DNA of 64,000 bases, taken from the NCBI GenBank assembly GCA_021200535.1, contig JAJQGL010000050.1:1-64000 (forward strand), given 5' to 3'. Origin of the DNA: Clostridiaceae bacterium. GTDB taxonomy: Bacteria > Bacillota > Clostridia > Lachnospirales > Lachnospiraceae. Every line of letters begins with the position of its first letter. Position 1 is the stretch's first letter. Both the position numbers and the translations under genes were made by a program. Below are positions 53,816 to 62,571 of the stretch, piece by piece. The notes under the pieces were generated by a model. It was not told where the DNA came from and ran no database searches. It saw only the letters and a program-made list of their open reading frames with translations.

Positions 53816-54922
53816 CTATGCCTTTCCTTGTAATCCATATACATATGCCAGAACCTCCGCAACCATCTGATAAAGCTCCGGCGGAATCTGCTCGCCAATT
53901 TCCACATTGTGGTAAAGCATTCTTGCCAATGGTTTGTTTTCTACAATTTCAATCTTATTTTCTCTGGCAATATCTTTTATCCGGTTCGCCAGATAATCTG
54001 CACCCTTTGCCACAACAATCGGTGCATCATACTTTTCTTTATCGTATTTCAATGCAACGGCAAGGTGATTTGGATTGGTAATGACGACATCTGCATTTGG
54101 CAGCTCCTGCATCATCCTTCTCTGGGAAGCCTGACGCATCCTCTGCTTCTGCTGACCCTTTACCTTCGGATCACCTTCCTGCATTTTATACTCATCCCTG
54201 ACCTCCTGCTTACTCATTTTCATATCATTGTGATGCTTCCATCTCTGGTAAAGATAATCCGCAAAACCAATGACAAAAAAGAACATGCTGATACGCAGGC
54301 CTACATCGATAATCGTTTCCCCAATAATTGCTATCCCCTGTGACAGGCTGTAATCATACATATCATAAATCAGATTCCATTTGTCCTTCAGATAGCTGTA
54401 CACAACTGCGACAATAATGACAATCTTCCCGACTGACATGACCAGCATGACCAGCTTGTCCTTGGAAAACATACGTTTCATGCCGCTTAAAGGACTGATT
54501 TTACTCAGCTTAGGCTTCATAGGCTCCGCAGAAATCTTCCATTTTACCTGCATGAGCAGCGCAGCTACTGTTGTCGCAAAAGAAACGGCAAGGAACGGCC
54601 AGATTATCGAAACAAGCTTCATGATGACATCGCCGAGAAGCGCACACGCAATCTGTAATGTAAACTCATCCTGCACATAATCTGCAAAATGCCCAAGCAG
54701 GGAATTGTAATTTTCTAATAGCTGATTCCCCAGAGAGCCAATGTACACCTTTAAAAATCCAAAAAAAGCCAGCAGAGAAAGCGCCGAGGTAAAATCAACA
54801 CTCTTGGCTACCTGCCCTTTTTTTCTGGCGTCCTCTAACTTTTTTGTCGTAGGCTCTTCGGTCTTCTCACCTCCGGGCCCCTCTTTCGCAAACAACTGCA
54901 GATTATACTTCATATAAGCCAT
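53816..54922 (-). CDS. flhB: Flagellar export protein FlhB
   Basis: EKTEEPTTKKLEDARKKGQVAKS; autocleavage site ADVVITNPNHLAVAL. Confidence 0.97.
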   Translation of the reverse strand: MAYMKYNLQLFAKEGPGGEKTEEPTTKKLEDARKKGQVAKSVDFTSALSLLAFFGFLKVYIGSLGNQLLENYNSLLGHFADYVQDEFTLQIACALLGDVIMKLVSIIWPFLAVSFATTVAALLMQVKWKISAEPMKPKLSKISPLSGMKRMFSKDKLVMLVMSVGKIVIIVAVVYSYLKDKWNLIYDMYDYSLSQGIAIIGETIIDVGLRISMFFFVIGFADYLYQRWKHHNDMKMSKQEVRDEYKMQEGDPKVKGQQKQRMRQASQRRMMQELPNADVVITNPNHLAVALKYDKEKYDAPIVVAKGADYLANRIKDIARENKIEIVENKPLARMLYHNVEIGEQIPPELYQMVAEVLAYVYGLQGKA

Positions 54923-55059
54923 AATGACATTTATCCTGCTTCCTGTATCGCCTTTTTTACCCTGCTATCTTATGATGAAACGACATACAAATATATAATA
55001 CTCCATTTAGACAAAAATAGCAAACAGTGATATTAAACCGTTTTGCGGCAAAATGCCTG

Positions 55060-55839
55060 TCAGGGTGCCATCGACTGCATAAAATATTTTGTCAGCTTCT
55101 GCATTTCCTCAAATAGAAAGTCCGTAATCCCCGGCAGCAGGGACATGATAAAGAACAACAAAACCAAGCCGACAAAAAGCTTAAGCTGGATTCCGATAAC
55201 AAACATATTTAACTGGGACGCTACCTTTGCCAAAATCCCCAAAATCACATTTAAAATTAAAATGCAGGAAAAGATCGGCAGAATAATCCGAAATCCAATG
55301 ACAAAATAATCCAGCATATACTCCAAAAAAATCTGATACAGTGTCGGTGAAAAACTGGCTTCCCCTATTGGAATCAGCTCGTAGGAATCAATCAGGGCAT
55401 CAATAATATAATAATGCATGTCTGAGCCGATAAACATAAGCAGGAACAAATTTGAAAACAAGGTTGAAGTAATGGTGGTCTGCACATTGGTAGCCGGATC
55501 GTATTCCATTGCCATCGCAAAGCCGATCTCCATATCCACCATATGTCCGGAAAAGGAAAGAATATAGAGGACAAAGCCGGAGCCAATGCCAATCAACAAT
55601 CCGGTAATGCCCTCCTGTACAATAAGAATGCTGTATCCAATCATCCCATCATAAGATACAGCTTCATAATCGACAATATTCATAACAATCAGCGTAAGAA
55701 AAAAAGCAATCCCCACCTTAACTCTTCTTGGAATGTTAGAGTTACTGAAAAAAGGTACAACAAAGATAATCGATGCAATTCTGGCAAAGACAAGTAAAGC
55801 ATATTCAATATACTGTATGCTGAATGTCACTTTCTCCAC
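55060..55839 (-). CDS. fliR: Flagellar export protein FliR
   Basis: FARIASIIFVVPFFSNSNIPRRVKVGIAFFLTLIV. Confidence 0.94.
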   Translation of the reverse strand: MEKVTFSIQYIEYALLVFARIASIIFVVPFFSNSNIPRRVKVGIAFFLTLIVMNIVDYEAVSYDGMIGYSILIVQEGITGLLIGIGSGFVLYILSFSGHMVDMEIGFAMAMEYDPATNVQTTITSTLFSNLFLLMFIGSDMHYYIIDALIDSYELIPIGEASFSPTLYQIFLEYMLDYFVIGFRIILPIFSCILILNVILGILAKVASQLNMFVIGIQLKLFVGLVLLFFIMSLLPGITDFLFEEMQKLTKYFMQSMAP

Positions 55840-55857
55840 TCCTCACTTCACTGTAAT

Positions 55858-56130
55858 TTACCGCCCTACAATGTCCGGAATCTGATTTATAATATCCACC
55901 AGCAGATCAGACATTGAGTCCATCATCCACCCGCCGCACAAAAGCAGGATTACCATGACCGCAAGAAATTTCGGCACAAAGGTTAATGTCTGTTCCTGAA
56001 TTGATGTAATTGTCTGAAAAATACTGATAATCAGGCCAATGACAAGCGATATCAGTAATAATGGCGCCGCTACTTTTACTACAGTCCATATTGTCTCCCT
56101 GGAAATATCCAGAATATAATCCTGTATCAT
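55858..56130 (-). CDS. fliQ: Flagellar export protein FliQ
   Basis: 90 aa; VKVAAPLLLISLVIGLIISIFQTITSIQEQTLTFVPKFLAV. Confidence 0.95.
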   Translation of the reverse strand: MIQDYILDISRETIWTVVKVAAPLLLISLVIGLIISIFQTITSIQEQTLTFVPKFLAVMVILLLCGGWMMDSMSDLLVDIINQIPDIVGR

Positions 56131-56190
56131 GTCCAGCCTCCTCTTTCAAGCATCCAATAACACATAAAATCCCCCCCCCGGTTAACTGAT

Positions 56191-57102
56191 TCACTGAAAC
56201 GATTGTACCATCTGACCGACAACCAGATTCCATCCATCTGCCAGCACAAACAGCAAAATTTTAAACGGCAGAGATATCGTCGTTGGCGGCAGCATCATCA
56301 TACCCATTGACATCAATGTTGATGCCACTACCATATCTACCACAATAAATGGCAGATATAACATAAACCCAATAATAAAAGCAGTTCGAAGCTCACTGAT
56401 AATAAATGCCGGAATAATTGTTGTAATCGAAAGCTCATCATAGCTTTCGATTTCTTCCGAATCCTCATTAATGCTGATAAAGAGCTTTAAATCCTTGTCT
56501 CTTGTCTGTTTCAGCATAAATTCACGCAATGGAGCCAATCCACTTTCAATGGCGTCTTCCTGCTCAATCGTCCCTTCCATATACGGCTGTACCGCATCCT
56601 CGTTGATCTGTGAAAACACAGGAGACATAATCGCCAGTGTAACAAACAGAGCTAAACCAACCAGCACCTGGTTTGGCGGCGATGTTTGCGTTCCCAGTGC
56701 AGAACGGATAAAATGAAATACCACAATGAGACGGGTGAACGATGTCACCATAATCAAAATCGACGGTGCCAGTGCAAGAACGGTCAAAACCAGAAGCATC
56801 TGCAATGTAGCTTCTAAACTTGTACTGCCGGCATTTGAAGAAATATTTAATTCAAAACTATCGTCACTGTCAGCCTCTCCGTCAATCTCATCCTGTGTGA
56901 TCGAATCAACATCACTCTCTGTCGCTCTCGCATAAGACGGTGCTGACGCAAAAAATAAAGCAAAAAAAGTCAGCAACAGACAACAGCACCGAAAAAACGA
57001 TTTCTTTGCTTTCCTTCTACGCTGCTTTGCTGCAGACAATACATTTTTGTCCCTCTTTGTTTCGACGATTGTCAACTTATCTTCCCTGTCCTGTTTTATC
57101 AT
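56191..57102 (-). CDS. fliP: Flagellar export protein FliP
   Basis: ALAPSILIMVTSFTRLIVVFHFIRSALGTQTSPPNQVLVGLALFVT. Confidence 0.96.
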   Translation of the reverse strand: MIKQDREDKLTIVETKRDKNVLSAAKQRRRKAKKSFFRCCCLLLTFFALFFASAPSYARATESDVDSITQDEIDGEADSDDSFELNISSNAGSTSLEATLQMLLVLTVLALAPSILIMVTSFTRLIVVFHFIRSALGTQTSPPNQVLVGLALFVTLAIMSPVFSQINEDAVQPYMEGTIEQEDAIESGLAPLREFMLKQTRDKDLKLFISINEDSEEIESYDELSITTIIPAFIISELRTAFIIGFMLYLPFIVVDMVVASTLMSMGMMMLPPTTISLPFKILLFVLADGWNLVVGQMVQSFQ

Positions 57103-57196
57103 CTCAAACGGTTCCCTTCAAAAACGAAAAAAGGCAAACTCAGCAGTTAAAATCTGTATACCACTATGTTTGACACATTTTCCTCCAGAATAAATA

Positions 57197-57568
57197 CTAT
57201 TCTTCTTTCTTTTTATTGAGCTCTTTCATATTTTTTAAGACATCCCGAAATGAGACGTCATTTACTTCCGGTGTGGTCAGATCAATATCCGATTCATCCA
57301 GCTCTGTCAGAAATGTCGAATGCTCTTTCCCGCTGATGAAAGCAACATATTTTCCACCGATCTGTGCAAGCACAATATTTTTCCCCGGTGCAATCTGCTG
57401 CGATTCGATGACCTTAATATTCCTGGCTTTGGCATTGACATGTCCGGATTTTGCGTACCACTTTGTAAAAAGATGTGCCCCTACCAATATTGCAATAAAT
57501 ACAAGCAGCAGGGCAATCAATTTAATAATGCTGGCCAGCGTAGAAAAACCCGATAAAATCACAAGCAT
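57197..57568 (-). CDS. fliO: FliO/FliZ-like flagellar biosynthesis protein
   Basis: TM segment plus IKVIESQQIAPGKNIVLAQIGGKYVAFISGKEHSTFL. Confidence 0.8.
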   Translation of the reverse strand: MLVILSGFSTLASIIKLIALLLVFIAILVGAHLFTKWYAKSGHVNAKARNIKVIESQQIAPGKNIVLAQIGGKYVAFISGKEHSTFLTELDESDIDLTTPEVNDVSFRDVLKNMKELNKKKEE

Positions 57569-57589
57569 ATCTACACCTCCAGCATCAAA

Positions 57590-58711
57590 TTATTTTACAA
57601 TTTCTACTAAACGAATACCAAAATTTTCTTCAATGACAACAACTTCGCCTTTCGCAACATGCTTGCCGTTGACAAGCACATCAACCGGTTCTCCCGCCAG
57701 CTTATTCAGCTCAAGAATTGTGCCCGGTGCAAAATCGAGGATTTCTTTAATGGATTTATTGGAACGCCCAAGTTCTACCGTTACCTCCAAAGGAACATCC
57801 ATGATCAGATCAATATTTTCCTGCTGCAATAATGGGCTGATTCCCGGATTAAACGCCTGAAACTGCGCCGGCTGTACATTGACATTTGCTGCCGGCATCA
57901 TGTATGGCTGCTGCATCGGCTGTACCATGTTCGGGTCTGCCATCTGCGGCGCCGGCTGAGGCATTGGCTGCGGCTGCGGTGCTGCCTGCGGTTCCGGAGC
58001 AGGTGCCGGCTGAGGTTCTGGTTCTGCAGCTGATACCTGGCTTCCCATAAATTTATCGTACAGCTCTTTTGCAAACTCAAACGGATACAGCTGCATGATC
58101 TGGCTGTCAATCAATTCGCCAATTTTCATATCAAACGCAACCTGAACGACACGATCATTTAAAAAGTTTGAAATTGAAGTGTCTTCGATTGTATCATTTA
58201 AATCTACAAGGCTCGCAGAAGGAGGACTGATATCCACCTTTTTTTCCAACATGGAAGAAAGTGACGTGGCAGCAGAACCCATCATCTGATTCATCGCCTC
58301 GCTGATTGCACTCAAATGCAGCTCAGATAATTCACCCTCTGTATTTGAGCCATCTCCGCCCATCATCAGATCCGTAATAATCTTAACATCCTGTTCCTTT
58401 AATATCAGGATATTGTTTCCATCAATTCCTTCGATATAGGAAATATGAATAAATACACACGGTCTGTCGTATTGCTTTGACAATTCGTCAATCGAAACAT
58501 ATGATACGCGCGGAGTTGTAATCGTTACTTTATTGTTTAATAACGTGGAAAGAGTTGTCGCTGCAGTTCCCATGTTAATATTGGCAATCTCTCCAACCGC
58601 ATCTCTCTCCGAATCCGTCAACGTTATGTTTCCAGCGTCGCTTCCACTGCCGCCAGAAGAATTACCACCAGTCAACGCATCAATTTCTTCCTGCGATAAC
58701 ATTCCATCCAT
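57590..58711 (-). CDS. fliY: Flagellar motor switch phosphatase FliY
   Basis: CheC-like N-domain EIANINMGTAATTLSTLLN; C-terminal FliN domain DVPLEVTVELGRSNKSIKEILDFAPGTILELNKLAGEPVDVLVNGK. Confidence 0.94.
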   Translation of the reverse strand: MDGMLSQEEIDALTGGNSSGGSGSDAGNITLTDSERDAVGEIANINMGTAATTLSTLLNNKVTITTPRVSYVSIDELSKQYDRPCVFIHISYIEGIDGNNILILKEQDVKIITDLMMGGDGSNTEGELSELHLSAISEAMNQMMGSAATSLSSMLEKKVDISPPSASLVDLNDTIEDTSISNFLNDRVVQVAFDMKIGELIDSQIMQLYPFEFAKELYDKFMGSQVSAAEPEPQPAPAPEPQAAPQPQPMPQPAPQMADPNMVQPMQQPYMMPAANVNVQPAQFQAFNPGISPLLQQENIDLIMDVPLEVTVELGRSNKSIKEILDFAPGTILELNKLAGEPVDVLVNGKHVAKGEVVVIEENFGIRLVEIVK

Positions 58712-58714
58712 AAC

Positions 58715-59704
58715 CTATTGTTCCTCCCTTATTACTGAAGTAAGCCTGACTGCATATGAATTCGAAGTCGCACCCGGCAAAGCGGTAAACTTCCGAATAT
58801 TTCCCACATACACATCCAGCTCGTCATCAACCTTTGTGTCTAATTTAATGATATCTCCTAACTGGAGATTTGCAAAATCATTTACTGAAATAGAGCTTCT
58901 ACCAAGCATCGCACGCACAGGAATCTTTGCATAATCAATAATTTGCTGAATAGAATCCTGATAAGCGCCGGCGGAAACGTCTTTCATTGCAGAATACCAA
59001 TACTTTGTATTCAGCTTGTCTATGACAGGCTCAACGCAGGAATACGGAATACAGACATTCATCAGTCCTTCTACATCACCAATCTTAATGTTTAACGTAA
59101 CGATCGCTGTCATTTCCGTCGGTGAAATAAACTGGGCAAACTGAGAATTTGTCTCAATCCTCTCCAGCCTCGGCTCAATCGTTTCCACACTTTCCCACGG
59201 CTCAACCATCATATTTGTACATACTTCCAAAATACGCTCTAATATTACCAGCTCAATTTCAGTAAATTCCCTGTTTTTTTCCAACGGATTGCCATAGCCT
59301 CCAAGCATTCGGTCTACTATTGCAAATCCAAGATTCGCCGCTAACTCTAATATGATATTTCCCTGAAGAGGAGCAAAATTGATCACCCCCAGCAAAACCG
59401 GGTTAAACAAAGCGTTCGAAAATTCAGAATACGTATTTGCCTCTGCATTCATTACATCAACCTGTATTGATTTTCTAAGATATGCCGGCAAATTCGTTGA
59501 TAACAAACGTCCGTAATTCTCAAAGATAATCTCCAGAGTACGCAAATGGTCTTTCGAAAACTTAGATGGTCTGGCAAAATCATAATCTTTTATGGATTTT
59601 TCCGGCGTCTCATTTAATGATTCCGTATCCAACTCACCTGAACTCAGCGCATTGAGCAAACTATCAATTTCCGCTTGAGATAAGGTATCTCCCATAATTT
59701 TCAC
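58715..59704 (-). CDS. fliM: Flagellar motor switch protein FliM
   Basis: LSQAEIDSLLNAL...YDFARPSKFSKDHLRTLEIIFENYGRLLSTNLPAYLR. Confidence 0.97.
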   Translation of the reverse strand: MKIMGDTLSQAEIDSLLNALSSGELDTESLNETPEKSIKDYDFARPSKFSKDHLRTLEIIFENYGRLLSTNLPAYLRKSIQVDVMNAEANTYSEFSNALFNPVLLGVINFAPLQGNIILELAANLGFAIVDRMLGGYGNPLEKNREFTEIELVILERILEVCTNMMVEPWESVETIEPRLERIETNSQFAQFISPTEMTAIVTLNIKIGDVEGLMNVCIPYSCVEPVIDKLNTKYWYSAMKDVSAGAYQDSIQQIIDYAKIPVRAMLGRSSISVNDFANLQLGDIIKLDTKVDDELDVYVGNIRKFTALPGATSNSYAVRLTSVIREEQ

Positions 59705-59755
59705 CTCGCGCCTGAACTTTCAACAAACAACCAGCCGATAGATGCACTGGCCATT

Positions 59756-59811
59756 ATGTAAAAATTCAGTTTTTACATTAAAATACTGTATCATGAATCT
59801 AACGATTCATG
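59756..59811. repeat. Two short hairpins adjacent to dispersed repeat copy C
   Basis: ATGTAAAAA-ttcag-TTTTTACAT (59756-59778) and CATGAAT-ctaacg-ATTCATG (59792-59811). Confidence 0.6.
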
Positions 59812-59814
59812 ACC

Positions 59815-59864
59815 TTGCTGCGCCCTCACATACAAACATGCTCGGTCCGCTTATCATTGTATCA
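59815..59864 (+). repeat. Dispersed repeat family 1, copy C
   Basis: TTGCTGCGCCCTCACATACAAACATGCTCGGTCCGCTTATCATTGTATCA; aligns with 32023-32072 with six differences, all transitions. Confidence 0.75.
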
Positions 59865-59947
59865 TAAAAAAGCCATAAGTCAAAGTCATTTTTTCTCTGC
59901 TAAAAAAAGGCAGACAAAAAACAGAAGCGCTTTTCCCCTAAACTCTT

Positions 59948-60466
59948 TTATTGCGTAACATATCCATCTAAATCAATACTAACAACCACCTTAGAATCCA
60001 GAAGCTCCCGAATTTCTTCAACCGCTTCTTTTCTGATCAGATCAGATGTCGCCTCAGAATAGGTATGGCTTTGAATAACTGAGGAAATTGCACTTGTAAT
60101 CTGTGCAGTATTTAACTCAATTACTTCTTTCATCTCATCATAGTCATCCGATTTTGTATTTAAATTCAGTGAATATCCATTTAACAATGCATAATGCTGT
60201 GTTCCATCTGCATCTGTCTTTAAGTTATAGGTTGCCTGTGAATCAAAAGTAACCGCATATGGCTCTGTATCTTTAATCGAATAATTCTCATCCGCATCTG
60301 CGTCCGCATCTGCATCCAGCTCCAGATTGAGAACAGAAGCCACCTGGGTAATCAGATTATTTGTTTTTTGAAACGTCGGCAGCATAACAAAAAACATGAC
60401 CGCCGTCAATACGACATTAATCACTGTCAACGCTGTGATGATTACACTGAAAATATTTTTCTTCAT
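59948..60466 (-). CDS. fliL: FliL-like flagellar basal body-associated protein
   Basis: Single N-terminal TM, periplasmic FliL-like C-domain (SDLIRKEAVEEIRELLDSKVVVSIDLDGYVTQ); located between motB and fliM. Confidence 0.75.
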   Translation of the reverse strand: MKKNIFSVIITALTVINVVLTAVMFFVMLPTFQKTNNLITQVASVLNLELDADADADADENYSIKDTEPYAVTFDSQATYNLKTDADGTQHYALLNGYSLNLNTKSDDYDEMKEVIELNTAQITSAISSVIQSHTYSEATSDLIRKEAVEEIRELLDSKVVVSIDLDGYVTQ

Positions 60467-60502
60467 TTTATTAACCTCACCTTTCTGTTTTCCCTTTATA
60501 TG

Positions 60503-61309
60503 CTAATTTTCATCCGTGTATATCTTAATTTCAACACGGCGGTTTTTTGCTCTTCCAGCCTCTGTATCATTCGTGGCAATCGGATCCACATCTCCTCTGC
60601 CGGATGCCTCAAGGTTTGTCTGGTCAACATTTTTCTGTTCTGTCAGGTATTCCAAAACCTTTGTCGCCCTCGCGGTAGAAAGCCAAAGATTGCTCGGATA
60701 TTCCGCATTGTGTATCGGTACATTGTCCGTATGCCCCTCAATTTTAATCTGACGGTCACTATATTTTTTAAGAATAGATGCCACACGGCTTAAAATCTGT
60801 TTGGCCCCCGACTGTATCTCTGCGCTGCCGGACTCAAACAAAACTCCTCCGCTCAGTGAAAGCATAACATAACTGTACCCATCATCCATCGTCACATCAA
60901 GAGAATCCTGCAAACGGTTTGTTTCAACCCCCTCTACAACATCACTGTATATCTGCTCAGTTTCTTCCTTCTTTTCTGCCAGTTTCTTTGCCTCATATTC
61001 CTTTTCCGGGTCTTCCTGCGATTCAGAATCAGCCTTTTTGCCCATATCGGTAACATACTGATCTAAATTGCTCAGCTGCGTTGCACCGCTGGAAATCAGT
61101 GTTCCCTGACCAATCGCCTGTCCGCCGCCGCTAAAAATGCTAAAGCTGTTTGAAAGTGATGCTACCAGCTCAGCATATTTCACTTCGTCGACATTTGACA
61201 TAGCAAATAATAACACAAAGAAACAAAGAAGAAGATTCATCAAGTCAGAAAAGGTATCTTTCCAGAGATCCGTCTTGATTTCCTGTTGCTGCTTTTTCCC
61301 TTTTGCCAT
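60503..61309 (-). CDS. motB: Flagellar stator protein MotB
   Basis: WKDTFSDLMNLLLCFFVLLFAMSNVD plug/TM and OmpA domain IKIEGHTDNVPI. Confidence 0.96.
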   Translation of the reverse strand: MAKGKKQQQEIKTDLWKDTFSDLMNLLLCFFVLLFAMSNVDEVKYAELVASLSNSFSIFSGGGQAIGQGTLISSGATQLSNLDQYVTDMGKKADSESQEDPEKEYEAKKLAEKKEETEQIYSDVVEGVETNRLQDSLDVTMDDGYSYVMLSLSGGVLFESGSAEIQSGAKQILSRVASILKKYSDRQIKIEGHTDNVPIHNAEYPSNLWLSTARATKVLEYLTEQKNVDQTNLEASGRGDVDPIATNDTEAGRAKNRRVEIKIYTDEN

Positions 61310-62139
61310 TAAGCCTCACCGCCTTCAGCTGCTGCAGCAGACGCAGCATTGTTTACTGCATCCACACCAATCGCGTCTCTGGCAGTTGGCGCCAGGAATG
61401 ATTTCAGTTTTTCTTCAATTACTCTTGGATTTTCTCCCGCCTGAATAGATAAAAGACCTTCTACCATAACCTCTTTTACCGATATTTCTATCTCGTTATA
61501 CATCTTTAACTTAAAGGAAATCGGTATAAAAATTGCATTGGCGAGAATAGAACCATATAAGGTGGTCAGCAGGGCAACTGCCATGTTTGGTCCGATTCTT
61601 GACATATCCTCCATGTTATACAGCATGTTTACCAGACCAATCAGAGTACCAATCATACCCCATGCAGGACCCATGCCGCCCCAGTTTGCCCAGAAACCAA
61701 TTTTTTCATTGTGCCGCTTGTCCAGGGACATCAGCTCTGTCTCCATGATATTGCGCACCAGCTCCGGATCAGTACCATCTACAATCAGCATAATTCCCTT
61801 CTTCAGGAAATCATCCTCAATATTGTTCGCCATCTCCTCTAATGCCAAAAGACCTTCCTTACGGGCTACATTTGATAATTGAACAATATTGTTGATCACC
61901 TCTGCCTCATCCGCTGTTGTTTTCCTCATTGCAATACGGATTGACTTCAGGTTATTCACAAATTCCGGTATGCTCTTAGCCTGCGTAAACATACAGATGG
62001 TTGAACCACCGATCGTAATAATAACAGACGGCAAATCTCCAAAATTGCTCAGAGAGGAAAAACCGCCGTCTCCGGAAACAATACCAAAAAATACAATTAC
62101 CGCACTGAAAATCAATCCTACTATTGTTGTAATATCCAA
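61309..62139 (-). CDS. motA: Flagellar stator protein MotA
   Basis: ANWGGMGPAWGMIGTLIGLVNMLYNMEDMSRIGPNMAVALLTTLYGSILAN. Confidence 0.96.
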   Translation of the reverse strand: MDITTIVGLIFSAVIVFFGIVSGDGGFSSLSNFGDLPSVIITIGGSTICMFTQAKSIPEFVNNLKSIRIAMRKTTADEAEVINNIVQLSNVARKEGLLALEEMANNIEDDFLKKGIMLIVDGTDPELVRNIMETELMSLDKRHNEKIGFWANWGGMGPAWGMIGTLIGLVNMLYNMEDMSRIGPNMAVALLTTLYGSILANAIFIPISFKLKMYNEIEISVKEVMVEGLLSIQAGENPRVIEEKLKSFLAPTARDAIGVDAVNNAASAAAAEGGEA

Positions 62140-62169
62140 AACCTACACCACCTTATGTAATATTATATA

Positions 62170-62367
62170 TCATTCTGCAAAACTTGCAGAATTGCATTCT
62201 CTCTTATATGATTTTACTAGATTTTTGATCATCTGTCTACTTTCTTTTACAATTATTTTTTTTCCAGTCGTTAAAGTGATTACTGTGTCCGGTGTCTCCT
62301 CCACCAGTTCAATCAAATCTGCATTGAGCGTTACTTCTTTTCCATTTAATCTTGTTACATCAATCAT
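62170..62367 (-). CDS. flbD: FlbD-family flagellar protein
   Basis: MIDVTRLNGKEVTLNADLIELVEETPDTVITLTTGKKIIVKES. Confidence 0.9.
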   Translation of the reverse strand: MIDVTRLNGKEVTLNADLIELVEETPDTVITLTTGKKIIVKESRQMIKNLVKSYKRECNSASFAE

Positions 62368-62571
62368 ATGGCACCTCGTTTCCACGCACCCTTCAAATAG
62401 GCTAATGCGCCTTTCCCTGACTATCACGCTGCATCCGGCACATCGAATATTGCGTTCTTTTTCATATTTGCTATACCGGCACGGTTTCCTGATAAATTCA
62501 GGGAGCGATAGATACCAGTTCTGTCGCTCCCTGAAAATTTCTTATGTAGATCAGGCAACGCTAATGCAACT

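Noticed and set aside
55907-56233. 108-aa ORF overlapping fliP end and fliQ
   Set aside because: Out of frame with clearly recognisable fliP and fliQ; chance ORF running through the G9 tract.
60289-60320. Short GAT/GCN repeat encoding DADADADADE in the FliL-like gene
   Set aside because: A small in-frame 6-bp-type repeat in a linker region; too short and common to support a special function.
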